DNA of 40,248 nucleotides, taken from an uncultured Saprospirales bacterium (GTDB taxonomy: Bacteria > Bacteroidota > Bacteroidia > Chitinophagales > JADIYW01). Below, in pieces: positions 1 to 8,173 of this stretch. The stretch covers positions 1 through 40,248 of the forward strand of contig CALLKF010000041.1 in the NCBI GenBank assembly GCA_938008535.1. Direction: 5' to 3'. The number at the start of each line of letters is the position of its first letter. Within the stretch, counting starts at the first letter, position 1. The position numbers were made by a program, and so were the translations under genes. The notes beneath the pieces are model-generated. The model saw nothing but the letters and a program-made list of their open reading frames with translations. It ran no database searches and was not told the origin of the DNA.

Positions 1-46
1 TGATGTAAAAGTCTAATCTTTTAATTTAATAAGAATACTTAATGAG

Positions 47-94
47 TAAACGGCATTTTAAATGATTAAACGGTAATTTTGATTCTGTAAACGG
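47..94 (+). repeat. Three TAAACGG direct repeats upstream of the PLP-enzyme gene
   Basis: TAAACGG occurs at 47-53, 67-73 and 88-94, spaced 20 and 21 bases apart, so about two helical turns. Each copy is followed by an A/T-rich stretch containing ATTT. They lie 24 to 71 bases before a candidate -7 box at 118-125, where an activator would bind. This is seen directly; a regulatory role is inference. Confidence 0.45.
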
Positions 95-117
95 TTATTT
101 AAATAGATTATTGTTCT

Positions 118-125
118 TATTTTTG
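118..125 (+). promoter_or_regulatory. Candidate -7 box TATTTTTG
   Basis: It matches the Bacteroidota -7 consensus TAnnTTTG and ends 5 bases before the ATG at 131. Transcription would then start at or next to the start codon, giving a leaderless or nearly leaderless mRNA. No clear TTTG -33 box is present at the usual distance. Confidence 0.35.
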
Positions 126-130
126 TGATT

Positions 131-1357
131 ATGAACTCAACAAATAAAAAAGGATTTCATTCCATTTGTGTAAAAGATCCAATTATAGATGGCTTGTCGG
201 CGCATGTTCCACCAATTTATGCTACTTCTACTTTTTCTTACGAAAATTTAGATGCTGCTTTTGATTTTTTTAAAAGCGGTGGAAAAAATAAAGATGTATT
301 TACCTATTCGCGATTAGGAAATCCAACGGTACAATTTGTAGCAGAAAAAATAGCAATGCTTGAGTCTTTTGGACTAAATAGTGAAAGTGATAATGAAAAT
401 GATGCATTTGGAATGTTATTTGGATCAGGAATGGCAGCAATTTCTGCTGCCATAATGACTACAGTTAAAGCTGGTGATAAAGTGATTACACAAGGAAATT
501 TATATGGAACCACTAACGAATTATTATTTTCATTTTTTAATGATTTTGGTGTTGAAGTAGTTTATGCTGATTTAAAAGATTTAAACTTTGTGGAAGATGC
601 CATTATCAACGATGAAAAAATAAAACTATTATACATCGAAACACCAGCAAATCCAACATTAGCATGTTATGATTTAGACGCATTAGCTGCCATTGCACAA
701 AATCAAGGCATAAAAACTATTGTTGATAATACATTTGCAACACCATATTTTCAGCAACCTTTGAAATATGGTATTGATTTCGTCGTACATTCATCTACCA
801 AATTTTTAAACGGACATGGCACAGGAACTTCTGGTGTGGTAGTTGGTAAAAAAGATGCTGTTATGCAACATAAACTATATGGAATTCAAAAAATGATTGG
901 TGGAATTTGTTCGCCATTTGAAGCATTTTTATTAAACAATGGTGTTAAAACGTTGCCGTTGAGAATGGAACAACATCAAGATAATGCGCTTCAACTAGCA
1001 CATTTCTTGCAACAACATAAAGCAGTTTCGTTTGTAAATTATTTAGGATTAGAAAATCATGCAGATCATATTTTAGCAAAAGACCAAATGACCGGTTTTG
1101 GTGGTATGTTGAGTTTTGAATTGAAAGGTGGTTTGGAAGTTGGCATGCAATTTCAACGCAATATTCAATTCTGTACGTTGACTGCATCACTCGGCACTGC
1201 TGATACCTTGGTGACGCACTCTGCATCTACCAGCCATGTAAATGTACCAAAAGAACAACGATTACAAAACGGCATCACCGATGGATTAATTCGCGTTTCT
1301 GTTGGCTTGGAAAACATCGAAGATATTATTGCTGATTTTGAAAATGCAATGTCATAG
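131..1357 (+). CDS. Cystathionine gamma-synthase / methionine gamma-lyase family PLP enzyme
   Basis: This is a 408-residue Cys/Met-metabolism PLP-dependent enzyme of fold type I. The family makes cystathionine or homocysteine from activated homoserine, or cleaves methionine, in the cytoplasm. YSRLGNPT (about residues 59-66) and GSGMAAI (about 98-104) are typical substrate and cofactor loops. HSSTKF holds the PLP lysine at about residue 224, followed by the family's NGHG and GG segments. The length is normal. A GTG at 125 is in frame, but the ATG at 131 is preferred because it is a standard start. A short Asn/Asp/Glu/Ser-rich insertion sits near residues 83-92. Sequence alone does not separate gamma-synthase, O-acylhomoserine sulfhydrylase and gamma-lyase activity. 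Three TAAACGG repeats lie upstream. It is about 180 bases before argC and probably separately transcribed. Confidence 0.88.
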   Translation: MNSTNKKGFHSICVKDPIIDGLSAHVPPIYATSTFSYENLDAAFDFFKSGGKNKDVFTYSRLGNPTVQFVAEKIAMLESFGLNSESDNENDAFGMLFGSGMAAISAAIMTTVKAGDKVITQGNLYGTTNELLFSFFNDFGVEVVYADLKDLNFVEDAIINDEKIKLLYIETPANPTLACYDLDALAAIAQNQGIKTIVDNTFATPYFQQPLKYGIDFVVHSSTKFLNGHGTGTSGVVVGKKDAVMQHKLYGIQKMIGGICSPFEAFLLNNGVKTLPLRMEQHQDNALQLAHFLQQHKAVSFVNYLGLENHADHILAKDQMTGFGGMLSFELKGGLEVGMQFQRNIQFCTLTASLGTADTLVTHSASTSHVNVPKEQRLQNGITDGLIRVSVGLENIEDIIADFENAMS

Positions 1358-1380
1358 TTCATATAAAGTATAAAAAAATC

Positions 1381-1402
1381 TTTAAAACAACACTGTTTTA
1401 AA
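1381..1402 (+). terminator. AT-rich hairpin after the PLP-enzyme gene, weak terminator candidate
   Basis: TTTAAAACA (1381-1389) and TGTTTTAAA (1394-1402) form a 9-bp stem with an ACAC loop, 23 bases after the stop codon. The stem is almost all A/T and no T-run follows at once, so termination is uncertain. Confidence 0.3.
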
Positions 1403-1538
1403 ACCAAAATAATTAATTTTTTAGATTTATTAAAATAAAAATAGTGATATAAAAAATCATACCTTAACACAAACATCACCTATTATAAAACAATACCTTG
1501 ATTATTTAAATTAATTTAGAACTTACTATTTTATTTAA

Positions 1539-2516
1539 ATGTCAAATCAAAAAATTAATGCAGCAATTATTGGCGCAGCAGGTTATACTGGTGGCGAACT
1601 CATTCGTATATTATTAAATCATCCAAAAATAGAAATTAGTTATTGTTTTAGTAGAAGTCAATTTAATAAAAAGATTTACGATGTACATTATGATTTATTT
1701 GGCGATACAGATTTAGTTTTCACCAATAAAATAAACACAAACATTGATGTTGTTTTTCTATGCTTACCACATGGCGAAGCCAAACAATTTTTAGAAAACA
1801 ATAACTTCTTGCCTACTACAAAAATTATAGATTTATCAAATGATTTTCGTTTAAAAAAAGATGTGAACGATTTCATTTATGGATTGCCTGAATTGAATAA
1901 AGAAAAAATAAAACAAGCCAAATACATAGCAAATCCTGGTTGTTTTGCCACTGCTATTCAATTAGCATTATTGCCATTGGCACAACAAAACTTATTACAT
2001 TCTGATATTCATATTTCAGCAATTACAGGTTCCACTGGTGCTGGAATTTTACAAAACGATGCAACACATTTTACTTGGCGTACGAATAATTTATCCGTTT
2101 ATAAAGCTTTCACACATCAACATTTGGCTGAAATTGGTGAAAGTATTTTGCAAATGCAAAACTCATTTAATCATTCTATTAATTTCATTCCTTATCGTGG
2201 GAATTTTACACGTGGAATTATTGCAACTATTTATTTAGAATTTGAAAGTAGTTTGGAAGTGGCAAAAGCAATGTTTAGCCGTTATTATGTAGATTCTAAA
2301 TTTGTTTTTATATCTGATAAAAACATTGATTTAAAGCAAGTTATCAATACCAATAAATGCTTGCTACATTTAGAAAAACACGATAACAAATTGATGATAA
2401 TTTCTGTGATTGATAACTTAATTAAAGGTGCATCTGGACAAGCAGTTCAAAACATGAATCTCGTATTTGGTTATGAAGAAACTGAAGGATTGAAATTAAA
2501 AGCAAGTGCATATTAA
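1539..2516 (+). CDS. argC: N-acyl-gamma-glutamyl-phosphate reductase
   Basis: The 325-residue enzyme reduces N-acetyl- (or N-succinyl-) glutamyl-5-phosphate to the semialdehyde with NADPH, the third step of arginine synthesis. The N-terminal Rossmann motif GAAGYTGGE is at about residues 12-20. The catalytic cysteine lies in NPGC at about residue 135, followed by the family's helix ATAIQLALLPL. The length fits short ArgC proteins. The ATG at 1539 is the natural start, with the Rossmann strand beginning a few residues later. It heads the argC-argD-argF' set, with 38 bases to argD that contain a heptamer repeat. Confidence 0.95.
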   Translation: MSNQKINAAIIGAAGYTGGELIRILLNHPKIEISYCFSRSQFNKKIYDVHYDLFGDTDLVFTNKINTNIDVVFLCLPHGEAKQFLENNNFLPTTKIIDLSNDFRLKKDVNDFIYGLPELNKEKIKQAKYIANPGCFATAIQLALLPLAQQNLLHSDIHISAITGSTGAGILQNDATHFTWRTNNLSVYKAFTHQHLAEIGESILQMQNSFNHSINFIPYRGNFTRGIIATIYLEFESSLEVAKAMFSRYYVDSKFVFISDKNIDLKQVINTNKCLLHLEKHDNKLMIISVIDNLIKGASGQAVQNMNLVFGYEETEGLKLKASAY

Positions 2517-2519
2517 CAA

Positions 2520-2547
2520 CTTATTACTCACAACTTACGACTCACGA
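2520..2547 (+). repeat. Heptamer tandem repeat between argC and argD
   Basis: Four 7-base units follow each other: CTTATTA, CTCACAA, CTTACGA and CTCACGA. They fill the gap from just after the argC stop to 7 bases before the argD ATG. Three similar heptamer runs occur elsewhere in the window at gene borders. Confidence 0.6.
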
Positions 2548-2554
2548 TTTTTAT

Positions 2555-3685
2555 ATGAAACTATTCGATGTATATCCACTTTTTAATATCAATCTTATTA
2601 AAGGAAAAGATTGTTATGTATATGATGACAAAAACGTCAAACACCTTGATTTTTATGGTGGTCACGCAGTTATATCTATTGGTCATGCGCATCCATATTA
2701 TGTAAAAAAACTGGAAGAACAACTTCATCAATTATCATTTTATTCTAATTCTGTACAAATAGAAATTCAACAACAATTAGCCAATAAATTAGGCCAACTT
2801 TCTGGTTATGATGATTACCAATTATTCTTGTGTAACAGTGGTGCAGAAGCAGTTGAAAATGCATTAAAAGTAGCATCATTTCATAACAACAGAAAAAAAG
2901 TAATTGCATTTAAAGGTGCATTTCATGGAAGAACTTCAGGCGCAGTAGCTGTTACAGATAATCCAAAAATAAAACCACCAATAAATGACGATTCGCACAT
3001 TATTTTCTTAGATTTCAAAGATGAAGAAAGTTTAAAAAATACATTTTTAGAAAATGAAATTTGTGCTGTTATCATCGAACCAATACAAGGTGTGAATGGA
3101 ATTTACGAGCCAAGTATTTCATTCTTACAATTAATACAAAAATTATGCAATGAAAACAATACGCTTTTTATTGCTGATGAAATACAATGTGGTTATGGTA
3201 GAAGCGGTAAATTTTTCGCGCATCAATTTGCAAATGTACAACCAGATGTAATCACTATGGCAAAAGGAATGGGAAATGGTTTTCCTATTGCTGGAATTTT
3301 GATTCATCCGAAAGTAGCAGCAAAATATGGCATGTTAGGCACTACGTTTGGTGGCTCACCATTGGCTTGTGCTGCAGGTTTAGCTGTTTTAGAAATAATA
3401 GAAAATGAAAACTTAATTGAAAACACTATTGAAGTTGGCAACTATTTAATCGAACAATGCAAAAAATTATCAAACGTAAAAGAATTACGTGGCAAAGGTT
3501 TGATGATTGGAATTGAATTCGATTTTCCAATAAAAGAATTGCGTGATAAATTGGTTTATGAACATCATATTTTTGTTGGAAATTCTAACCAACCAAATAC
3601 ACTTCGTTTATTACCAAGCTTAACAATTTCTAAGAATGAAGTTGATATTTTAATGGATGCAATATCAAAAATACTTACAAAATGA
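2555..3685 (+). CDS. argD: N-acylornithine aminotransferase
   Basis: The 376-residue class III PLP aminotransferase converts the acyl-glutamate semialdehyde to acyl-ornithine with glutamate as amino donor. Visible motifs are NSGAEA (94-99), FHGRTSG (123-129), IADEIQCGYGRSGK (206-219) and the PLP lysine in MAKGMGNG (Lys237), followed by TFGGSPLACAAG. The length matches ArgD. The stop overlaps the argF' start (ATGA), which indicates translational coupling. Because argF' here looks succinyl-specific, the real substrate may be N-succinylglutamate semialdehyde. Confidence 0.94.
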   Translation: MKLFDVYPLFNINLIKGKDCYVYDDKNVKHLDFYGGHAVISIGHAHPYYVKKLEEQLHQLSFYSNSVQIEIQQQLANKLGQLSGYDDYQLFLCNSGAEAVENALKVASFHNNRKKVIAFKGAFHGRTSGAVAVTDNPKIKPPINDDSHIIFLDFKDEESLKNTFLENEICAVIIEPIQGVNGIYEPSISFLQLIQKLCNENNTLFIADEIQCGYGRSGKFFAHQFANVQPDVITMAKGMGNGFPIAGILIHPKVAAKYGMLGTTFGGSPLACAAGLAVLEIIENENLIENTIEVGNYLIEQCKKLSNVKELRGKGLMIGIEFDFPIKELRDKLVYEHHIFVGNSNQPNTLRLLPSLTISKNEVDILMDAISKILTK

Positions 3686-4632
3686 AAAACTTTTTATCCG
3701 TCGGAGATGTAGTAAATACAGAACTTTTAGCTCAACAAGCAATTGCCTTGAAACAAAATCGTTTTGCATTTAAACATCTTGGCGAAAATAAAACGATGAT
3801 GTTGCTTTTCTTAAATTCATCATTACGCACCAGAATTTCTACACAAAAAGCAGCTCAAAATTTAGGCATGAATACTATCATCTTAAACCTAAACCAAGAT
3901 AGTTGGCAAATGGAATACGAAGATGGTGCAATTATGAATGGCACTTCTGTTGAACATATAAAAGAAGGTGCAGCTGTTATCAGCGAATATGCTGATATTA
4001 TTGGCATTCGCGCCTTTCCTACTCTAACTGATAAAGAAAAAGATTACTCAGAATATGTGTTGCATAAATTCTTAGATAATGTAAAAGTGCCAATTGTAAA
4101 TATGGAATCGGCAACAGTTCATCCATTGCAATCGCTGACAGATTTAATGACGATTCGTGAACATACTACAAAACAAAATCCAAAAGTTGTGTTGAGTTGG
4201 GCACCACATATCAAACCGTTGCCGCAATGTGTGGCAAATTCTTTTGCAGAATGGATGAATAAAAGCGATGTTGAATTTGTGATTACACATCCAAAAGGTT
4301 ACGAATTAAATGAGCAATTTTCTGGTAATGCAAGCATTATTTATAAACAAGAAGAAGCGTTTGAAAATGCCGATTTTATTTATGCAAAAAACTGGAGTTC
4401 ATATGCTGATTATGGTCAAATAATTGGCGAACATAATGATTGGAAAATTACAGATAAAAAAATGCAACTCACCAACAATGCAAAATTTATGCATTGCTTG
4501 CCAACGCGAAGAAATGTGGAAGTTGCCGACGATGTGTTGGATTCAAACTATTCTTTGGTAATAAAACAGGCAGCTAATCGAGAATTCGCAGCTCAAGCAG
4601 TTATTAAAAACATACTAAGTTCAAATGAATAG
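3682..4632 (+). CDS. argF': N-acylornithine carbamoyltransferase, probably N-succinyl type
   Basis: The 316-residue transcarbamylase of the Bacteroidota/Xanthomonas type acts on N-acylornithine instead of ornithine. The carbamoyl-phosphate loop SLRTR is at 47-51, HPLQ at 147-150, the proline-rich loop WAPHIKPLPQ at 173-182 and HCLP at 271-274. The stretch MNGTSVEH (85-92) carries Val at residue 90. As I recall the family work, N-acetyl enzymes have Glu here, Bacteroides N-succinyl enzymes have Pro90, and replacing Glu with Pro, Ser or Val switches specificity to N-succinylornithine. Val90 therefore favours the succinyl substrate; this is inference. It overlaps argD by 4 bases. A small inverted repeat (TAGTCA/TGACTA, 4649-4667) follows the stop. 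Confidence 0.93.
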   Translation: MKNFLSVGDVVNTELLAQQAIALKQNRFAFKHLGENKTMMLLFLNSSLRTRISTQKAAQNLGMNTIILNLNQDSWQMEYEDGAIMNGTSVEHIKEGAAVISEYADIIGIRAFPTLTDKEKDYSEYVLHKFLDNVKVPIVNMESATVHPLQSLTDLMTIREHTTKQNPKVVLSWAPHIKPLPQCVANSFAEWMNKSDVEFVITHPKGYELNEQFSGNASIIYKQEEAFENADFIYAKNWSSYADYGQIIGEHNDWKITDKKMQLTNNAKFMHCLPTRRNVEVADDVLDSNYSLVIKQAANREFAAQAVIKNILSSNE

Positions 4633-4695
4633 TCTAATTCTATTGTATTAGTCAGAAAAATTGACTATATTCAACGTTGAGGATAAACTAGTTAT

Positions 4696-5286
4696 ATGAC
4701 ATCAATTTTTACAAAAACACTATTTTTAGTAGCAATGATGTTTCGCTTCTCATCATTTGCGTTTTTAAATCCAAATTTCATAATAAAAGAAGGCACAAAA
4801 ATAATTTATGATGTAAGTTACAATGGTTTACAATATACTTTAACAATAACCATAAAAGAACTAGAAGAGACTTTTAGTTTTGATTGGATTACTAGCAAGC
4901 CAATGAATAAAAAAGGTACTGTTACTATTCAAAAAAATGCTACTCTTAATTCTAACACATTATTTAATTTTTTCTCAGAAGAAAAAGTAGAATTAGTAGA
5001 CCAAACCAGCATTTTAATAAGTAATAAAATGTTTCAAAATTGGCAAGAAAATAGTTCCATGGAAATTTATTTAGACAAAGAGAAAAGCAATAAATCGCTT
5101 TTTGGAAATGGTTATAATCATACTCAAAATTTTGAATACAAGAACAACAATTCAAACGAATTTGATTGCAGAACAGTTACAGATAAAGATGGATATTCAA
5201 TCACCTACATAAATGATTACACATTTCCAATTATCGTAGAAATGCATTTAGATTGGATAATAAAACTAAAAAAAATAACCAACTAA
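4696..5286 (+). CDS. Secreted protein of unknown function
   Basis: The 196-residue product is not recognised. It begins with a hydrophobic segment of about 22 residues ending in SSFAF, a likely Sec signal peptide. The rest alternates polar and hydrophobic residues as in a beta-rich periplasmic or surface domain, with GTKIIYDV near 34-41 and a single cysteine near 154. There is no lipobox and no T9SS sorting domain. It follows argF' by 63 bases on the same strand and ends 3 bases from the convergent gene at 5290. Its position inside the arginine cluster does not imply a role in arginine synthesis. Confidence 0.7.
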   Translation: MTSIFTKTLFLVAMMFRFSSFAFLNPNFIIKEGTKIIYDVSYNGLQYTLTITIKELEETFSFDWITSKPMNKKGTVTIQKNATLNSNTLFNFFSEEKVELVDQTSILISNKMFQNWQENSSMEIYLDKEKSNKSLFGNGYNHTQNFEYKNNNSNEFDCRTVTDKDGYSITYINDYTFPIIVEMHLDWIIKLKKITN

Positions 5287-5289
5287 TAA

Positions 5290-5928
5290 TTACATTTCTT
5301 CAACATCATTATTTTTAATCACTTTTTTCTTATTGGTTTTTTGCGGATTCTCATTAATTATAAATCCTCTAGTAGAGAATTCTTTGTCTAAACTCCAAGA
5401 AATTGATCTGATATTTTTATTATAAACCTGTATAGGTGTTGAACTTTTATTCAATTCCTTAAAATAAAAAATTGGACCACTGTAATGAACCCAAGTTTCA
5501 TTCTCTAAACGTGTATAAAAAATTTGTATCCAAACCATCTCTCTTCTTTCAGTTTGATGTTGCATATCAAAATAAACCACTTCTTTAAATTTTATTTTAC
5601 GGGCAAACTCTTTATAAAAATCAATAAAATATGGACTTGCACAATAATCATCAGCACAAAAATTAGGTGATTTTTGTGTAATTTGATATTTATTAAACCG
5701 TTGTAAAAAATCTCCAAACATGCATTGCGTCATTTCATATTTTGGATAATATGCATTCCATTTTCCTTCACAATAACCTTTCAACAAATCAACAGGAACT
5801 GTTTTTAAATACAGGTTTTGAGATAAATCTAAATTAATAGTGTAAGAAAATGTATCCGCTTGTAAATTTTGCGAAAATGTTTTTTGCACAAAAAAGAAAA
5901 GAAAAAATAGGTTAAAATATTTTATCAT
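5290..5928 (-). CDS. Secreted protein of unknown function
   Basis: The 212-residue product has a clear signal peptide: a phenylalanine-rich hydrophobic core and cleavage likely after KTFSQ near residue 20. The mature part has a cysteine-containing middle (about residues 52-96) and an aromatic-rich region around residues 115-150 (WIQIFYTR, GPIFYF). The tail is highly charged and ends in VEEM. I recognise no family. It lies downstream of the 6023-7060 gene on the same strand, 94 bases apart, and converges with the 4696-5286 gene. Confidence 0.7.
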   Translation of the reverse strand: MIKYFNLFFLFFFVQKTFSQNLQADTFSYTINLDLSQNLYLKTVPVDLLKGYCEGKWNAYYPKYEMTQCMFGDFLQRFNKYQITQKSPNFCADDYCASPYFIDFYKEFARKIKFKEVVYFDMQHQTERREMVWIQIFYTRLENETWVHYSGPIFYFKELNKSSTPIQVYNKNIRSISWSLDKEFSTRGFIINENPQKTNKKKVIKNNDVEEM

Positions 5929-6022
5929 ACTTATGGTTTTAGATGTATTTAAGACTAAATCACTTTTATATAAAAATGCTGAGACACTTTTGAAGCGTTC
6001 AGACCATTTTCACTTTCACTTT

Positions 6023-7060
6023 TTACAAACCAGTCAACATTGCTAATTCTTTTTTCGATGTTGGTGTATTTAATACTACTTTCATTGGCATCTTCACTGT
6101 TTTGTTTTTAAATTTTGTAACATCAAATTGAGCTAAAAATGTTTTATCAACTACTGCAATTTTTCCATCTTTTGCTACTGAAAAAATAGTAAATTCTTCA
6201 TTTGCTAATAATTTAAAATTAGTCTTTAATTGTTCTGGGAAATAACTAATTACTGCATTTCTATTTTTATAAACAACATAAATAATAGAATTTAATTGCT
6301 TGTTATAATTGTTCAAATTAAATTCTACAGCCAATGAAATCGTTTTATCATCTAAAATTTTATCGCAATTATAAATTCCCATTTCATCAATGTTCATTGT
6401 CTTAAACGCTTGTTCACGCATTTCTTCAGCATTATTTGAAGTTGAACTGTAAAGTCTTACAACTGCCATTTTTCCACTTAAATCTTTTGACGTATCCATA
6501 TATACTTCATCACTTTGTCCAACTTCATCTTGCCATAAATTATCGTTCCACATATCTTTTTTATCAATTGGCAATTGCACATTCGCATCTGCAACATTTG
6601 CAAATAGCGTTTTCTTTTCCCAGTTTTTTGTAGTTGGATTTAGTTTAAATGTTTCGCCACCAGCAATATCAAACTTCGTTGCCAATTGCACACTCACTTT
6701 TTTATCATTTGCAAACGATAATAATTTACCATTACCATACGCATACAACTCAAACATACCACCACTTTCTAACACATGCGTTTTATCATTGGCTGCATAA
6801 TTCATTGGAATATTATTTAGTACAATATCCAATTGATCCGTGAATTCTCTGTATTTTAAATTCACTTCACCTTCATACAATTTCCCGTCTAAATAAAAAG
6901 TATAAGATGGAATTAATATGCGTGATTTATGATGCGTAATTACTTTGCACTCTTTCGCATCAAATTTGTAATCAGTAAAAGGTGTTTCAGAAATACCTGT
7001 AATAGCAAAAATTACTTTATTTAATAAAATAAAAATCGTGACAAAAAAAAAGTTTTTCAT
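6023..7060 (-). CDS. Large secreted envelope protein, unknown function
   Basis: The 345-residue product has a Sec signal peptide (hydrophobic to about residue 19). The region around residues 50-110 reads G(E)V-LKYREF-D--DI-L--IPM-Y, then LESGGMFELYAYGNGK. I recall this pattern from repeated beta-sandwich modules in Bacteroidota surface proteins, where an IPM stretch is followed by an E(S/T)GGMFE motif. That link is from memory and gives no function. There is no sorting domain and no lipobox. It is the middle of three minus-strand envelope genes that sit between argF' and argB. Confidence 0.72.
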   Translation of the reverse strand: MKNFFFVTIFILLNKVIFAITGISETPFTDYKFDAKECKVITHHKSRILIPSYTFYLDGKLYEGEVNLKYREFTDQLDIVLNNIPMNYAANDKTHVLESGGMFELYAYGNGKLLSFANDKKVSVQLATKFDIAGGETFKLNPTTKNWEKKTLFANVADANVQLPIDKKDMWNDNLWQDEVGQSDEVYMDTSKDLSGKMAVVRLYSSTSNNAEEMREQAFKTMNIDEMGIYNCDKILDDKTISLAVEFNLNNYNKQLNSIIYVVYKNRNAVISYFPEQLKTNFKLLANEEFTIFSVAKDGKIAVVDKTFLAQFDVTKFKNKTVKMPMKVVLNTPTSKKELAMLTGL

Positions 7061-7153
7061 AAAATTTGTTTTAATGGTAACGAAATAAGTTTGTATTTAT
7101 TGTATCAAATTTTTGTTTTATTTTTTGATTTGCAAATACCATAAATTACGTAT

Positions 7154-8140
7154 TTAATAATCGTGAACTTTCAATACATAATTGCCAAAAACTTGCGCCA
7201 AATATAGATTTTCACCAATTACCAAAGCAGTTGACGAACCAGAAATTTGTTTTCCATCATCCTGAAAAATCAATCGTTCTTTTCCTGTTTGTTTATTGAC
7301 AGCATACGTTTTTGATGGCGAGGCAATCGTTGGAATATAAGACAACATTGCAAACCTAACTTCATCTGGATGCACTGAAACTAATAGTTCATCACCAAAG
7401 TTTGTTAAGTTATCCATTCCATTTATAGTAGACAACGTTGATTTGTTTTGCAAAGTTCTATCAGCATTTATTTCGTATGCATACAATGCATGATTACGCG
7501 ATGTAGCCAAATACAATTTGTTATTTTCATTGTATAAACCATTCGGAAAACCAATTAAACTATCCACTTTTTTCCATGTAGAATGACCATCACAAAAACC
7601 TACAGAACCAGCATTTGGATTGGTTAATAATTCTAAAATATTGGATGAATTTTTATCGTTTGAAAAATAAAAACTTCCATTTGGCAACACGGTTAAATCA
7701 TTTGGTGAAATCAACAACTCATTTTTATACTCTTTAATAAATTCTAAATTTGACGAATTTATTTTAAACTGAATTACAGAATTGGTGCTAGCAGCATCGC
7801 GATAATGATTGATTACAAATAAATATGGAATTCCGTTTATAGTTTGCAAATCAAAACCATGTGGATTGAATGGAATTGCAGGAAAATTAATTCTAGACAA
7901 AACAGTACTTTCATCAGTTGCAATATTAATCTGCATGATTTCACCGAGTTCTGGCTTGCCGTCTCTTCGTTCATTGCATGAAACCAATATGCGATTATTA
8001 TTTTTGTCAAATAAAATATCTTCTGGTCCAGAACCAACTATAATTTGCGAAACAGTTTTATATCTACCATTGATAGTTTCTTTTTTACAAGAAAAAATTG
8101 AAGTAAGAATAATAATGCAAACAAGAATTTTAGACAACAT
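7154..8140 (-). CDS. Paraoxonase/arylesterase-like six-bladed propeller lipoprotein
   Basis: The 328-residue product starts at the ATG at 8140. A further in-frame start at 8227 would run across the argB start and hide the signal peptide. The lipobox SIFSC puts the lipidated cysteine at residue 18. The rest matches the serum paraoxonase pattern: GPED (Glu40, Asp41), NPHG (His94), FVINH (His112), SPND (Asn147, Asp148), FPNG (Asn200), MDN (Asp243, Asn244), VHP (His257), then DDG and GSS. These correspond to the two-calcium site and active-site histidines of PON1 as I recall them, so it may be an active lactonase or arylesterase tethered to a membrane. It is divergent from argB with only 33 bases between the starts. 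Confidence 0.82.
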   Translation of the reverse strand: MLSKILVCIIILTSIFSCKKETINGRYKTVSQIIVGSGPEDILFDKNNNRILVSCNERRDGKPELGEIMQINIATDESTVLSRINFPAIPFNPHGFDLQTINGIPYLFVINHYRDAASTNSVIQFKINSSNLEFIKEYKNELLISPNDLTVLPNGSFYFSNDKNSSNILELLTNPNAGSVGFCDGHSTWKKVDSLIGFPNGLYNENNKLYLATSRNHALYAYEINADRTLQNKSTLSTINGMDNLTNFGDELLVSVHPDEVRFAMLSYIPTIASPSKTYAVNKQTGKERLIFQDDGKQISGSSTALVIGENLYLAQVFGNYVLKVHDY

Positions 8141-8173
8141 TTGTTTATTTTCGTTTAAGCTAATATACAAAAA

